64,000 nt of DNA from Porphyra umbilicalis. Taxonomy: Eukaryota > Rhodophyta > Bangiophyceae > Bangiales > Bangiaceae. Below, in pieces: positions 62,163-64,000 of the stretch (position 1 is its first letter; each line of letters starts with the position of its first letter). The position numbers were made by a program, and so were the translations under genes. Under the pieces are notes generated by a model that had not been told where the DNA came from, ran no database searches, and saw nothing but the letters and a program-made list of their open reading frames with translations. Location: positions 228,501 through 292,500 of the forward strand of contig KV918825.1 in the NCBI GenBank assembly GCA_002049455.2. The letters run 5' to 3'.

Positions 62163-62167
62163 CCCAT

Positions 62168-63131
62168 CATGTCCAGTCTTCGTTGAGCTTTTAGAGAAAA
62201 TCAGCGGTGGAGTTCCGAAATCCTAAACGACAATGGTCAACCACAAGCAGTGGGAAAGACCCTCACACCAGCGCCTGATAATTTTGGATTAGTCCTGTGA
62301 GGCTGGGTAGTGACGTCATTACGTTCGCGCCAACCGCGCCGCTGTCGGGAGTGTTGACTTTGCCGTGAAAGTCCTCTGTGGGTAGCATGCACGCTGCAAC
62401 GGGTCCAGAAGCTGCAGTGAGGACCTCCCCAATCACAAAGCTAAGTCGAGAATCAGGAAATCTGAAGGATACATTATTCGCCCATCCGCTGGACTGTTGT
62501 GCACGTGATCCTCCGAATCATCCTGAGGCGATCTCACATGAGCTGCGCAAGTCTATCTGGAAACCTTCTTTCGCGTCCACTTGATACGGATTTACGAGCC
62601 GGCAGTTTCGGAACTAGGCTGGATGTGGCCACACATAGGAACACAACTCACGGCAGTCGGAATAGCTTCGCTGACATTTTCCGAAGCGCGGATTCAAATA
62701 CAGAACATCTACGGCAGCAATGACTGCTTGTCGTCGCAGCGTGCCGACGCCAGCCGCCCACGAGCAGGGGCCTCATCGTTTGAAGGCTTGCGATCAAAAG
62801 TTTGAATGCCTGCCGCTGCCGAAGATCATGGGCGCACCCTGAGCATTCGATTGGTGTGATAGTCTGATGATGCCGGGAATGCACATTTTCAGCAATTTAG
62901 AGTGGCCTTGGGAGCGCATCTCTGCCAGCGGAATCTCACATCGTCATCTACAAGAGCAATCGTTTGGCCAATGAGACGCAGCTTGAATCTGGCGAGCTTC
63001 CTATATGCTTGACGCTCGGCGCCCACGCACACAGCGTTTTGTCCCCGATTCCTCACTGCTGAGAAATGCCAGATTCGACCACGCCCACCGACGCTTCGCA
63101 GAACCGTCGCGCAATGATCCTGTGATCCTAT
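62168..63131 (+). repeat. 964-bp tandem repeat, unit 1
   Basis: Starts ATCATGTCCAGTCTTCGTTG, right after the 164-bp array, and is repeated with a step of 964 bases. Only short ORFs (68-78 codons), mirrored exactly in unit 2. No gene recognised. Confidence 0.92.
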
Positions 63132-64000
63132 CATGTCCAGTCTTCGTTGAGCTTTGAGAGAGAATCAGCGGTAGAGTTCCGAAATCCTAAACGACAATCG
63201 TCACCCTCAAGCAGTGGGAAAGACCCTCACACCAGCGCCTGACAAATTGGGATTAGTCCTGTGAGGCTGGGTAGTGACGTCATTACGGTCGCGCCAACCG
63301 CGCCGCTGTCGGGAGTGTCGACTTTGCCGTGAAAGTCCTCTGTGGGTAGCATGCACGCTGCTACGGGTCCAGAAGCTGCAGTGAGGACCTCCCCAATCAC
63401 AAAGCTAAGTCAAGAATCAGGAAATCTGAAGGATACATTATTCGCCCATCCGCTGGACTGTTGTGCACGTGATCCTCCGAATCATCCTGAGGCGATCTCA
63501 CATGAGCTGCGCATGTCTATCTGGAAACCTTCTTTCGCGTCCACTTGATACGGATTTACGAGCCGGCAGTTTCGGAACTAGGCTGGATGTGGCCACACAC
63601 AGGAACACAACTCACGGCAGTCGGAATAGCTTCGCTGACATTTTCCGAAGCGCGGATTCAAATACAGAACATCTACGGCAGCAATGACTGCTTGTCGTCG
63701 CAGCGTGCCGACGCCAGCCGCCCACGAGCAGGGGCCTCATCGTTTGAAGGCTTGCGATCAAAAGTTTGAATGCCTGCCGCTGCCGAAGATCATGGGCGCA
63801 CCCTGAGCATTCGATTGGTGTGATAGTCTGATGATGCCGGGAATGCACATTTTCAGCAATTTAGAGTGGCCTCGGGAGTGCATCTCTGCCAGCGGAATCT
63901 CACATCGTCATCTACAAGAGCTATCGCTCGGCCAATGAGACTCAGCTTGAATCTTGCGAGCTTACTTCGGGCTGGCGCTCGGCGCCCACGCACACAGCAT
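63132..64000 (+). repeat. 964-bp tandem repeat, unit 2 (cut by the window end)
   Basis: Nearly the same sequence as unit 1 for 869 bases, with a few substitutions (for example the GCTTTTAGAG / GCTTTGAGAG start). The array probably continues past the window. Confidence 0.92.

Overview
This is a repeat-dominated stretch of a eukaryotic nuclear genome. The evidence is two LTR-retrotransposon superfamilies (Ty3/gypsy with chromodomains, Ty1/copia primed by an initiator-tRNA fragment), pogo-like, mariner-like and hAT-like DNA transposons, satellite arrays and a splice-acceptor-like site. There are no ribosomal RNA genes, operons or bacterial signals. The long GC-rich tracts and Ala/Pro/Gly-rich ORFs would fit a GC-rich alga (for example a red alga) or another protist. 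I cannot name the organism.

Layout. 1-2710: moderate-GC DNA with nothing recognised except the tail of a minus-strand ORF. 2716-7719: Gypsy-A, complete by its ends (499-bp LTRs, 5-bp target duplication CCCCG) but lacking RT, RNase H and the integrase core. It splits a minus-strand ORF (8450-7720 / 2710-2473). 10358-11558: decayed mariner/Tc1 transposase. 11968-14562 and 18361-20690: two large inverted-repeat structures. 15435-16424: an unrecognised ORF. 16600-18120 and 20698-21912: Ala/Pro-rich ORFs. 22071-23142: a 174-bp tandem array that stays open as 58-residue repeats, followed directly by one 164-bp satellite monomer.

23325-31077: Gypsy-B, a chromovirus-like element with 5' LTR, gag, protease, RT, RNase H, integrase and chromodomain. 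It is broken by stops and by an 8-bp-TSD hAT-type MITE (29809-30389), and its 3' end is missing. 32496-39733: an unknown ORF split by Copia-A (33929-39421), which has near-identical LTRs and an unbroken polyprotein of about 1,392 residues. 40366-42173: frameshifted pogo-type transposase. 42174-43212: G-rich DNA.

43213-58717: Gypsy-C, 5'-truncated, with an integrase tail, a long antisense ORF and a 727-bp 3' LTR. Its antisense ORF is interrupted by Copia-B (45047-55944, minus strand, TSD GCCCG). Copia-B's reverse transcriptase is interrupted in turn by Copia-C (46591-52522, plus strand, TSD GCTTC). The LTR divergences agree with this order. 58718-64000 holds satellite DNA: an isolated 164-bp monomer, a 164-bp array of about 7 copies (60992-62162) and a 964-bp tandem duplication (62168-64000).

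The 'genes' here are almost all selfish elements. Copia-A is the only one that looks capable of full protein production. The others show internal deletion, nested insertion and point-mutation decay. The most unusual items are the antisense ORFs carried downstream of integrase in two gypsy elements, the open 174-bp array, and the unknown ORF split by Copia-A.
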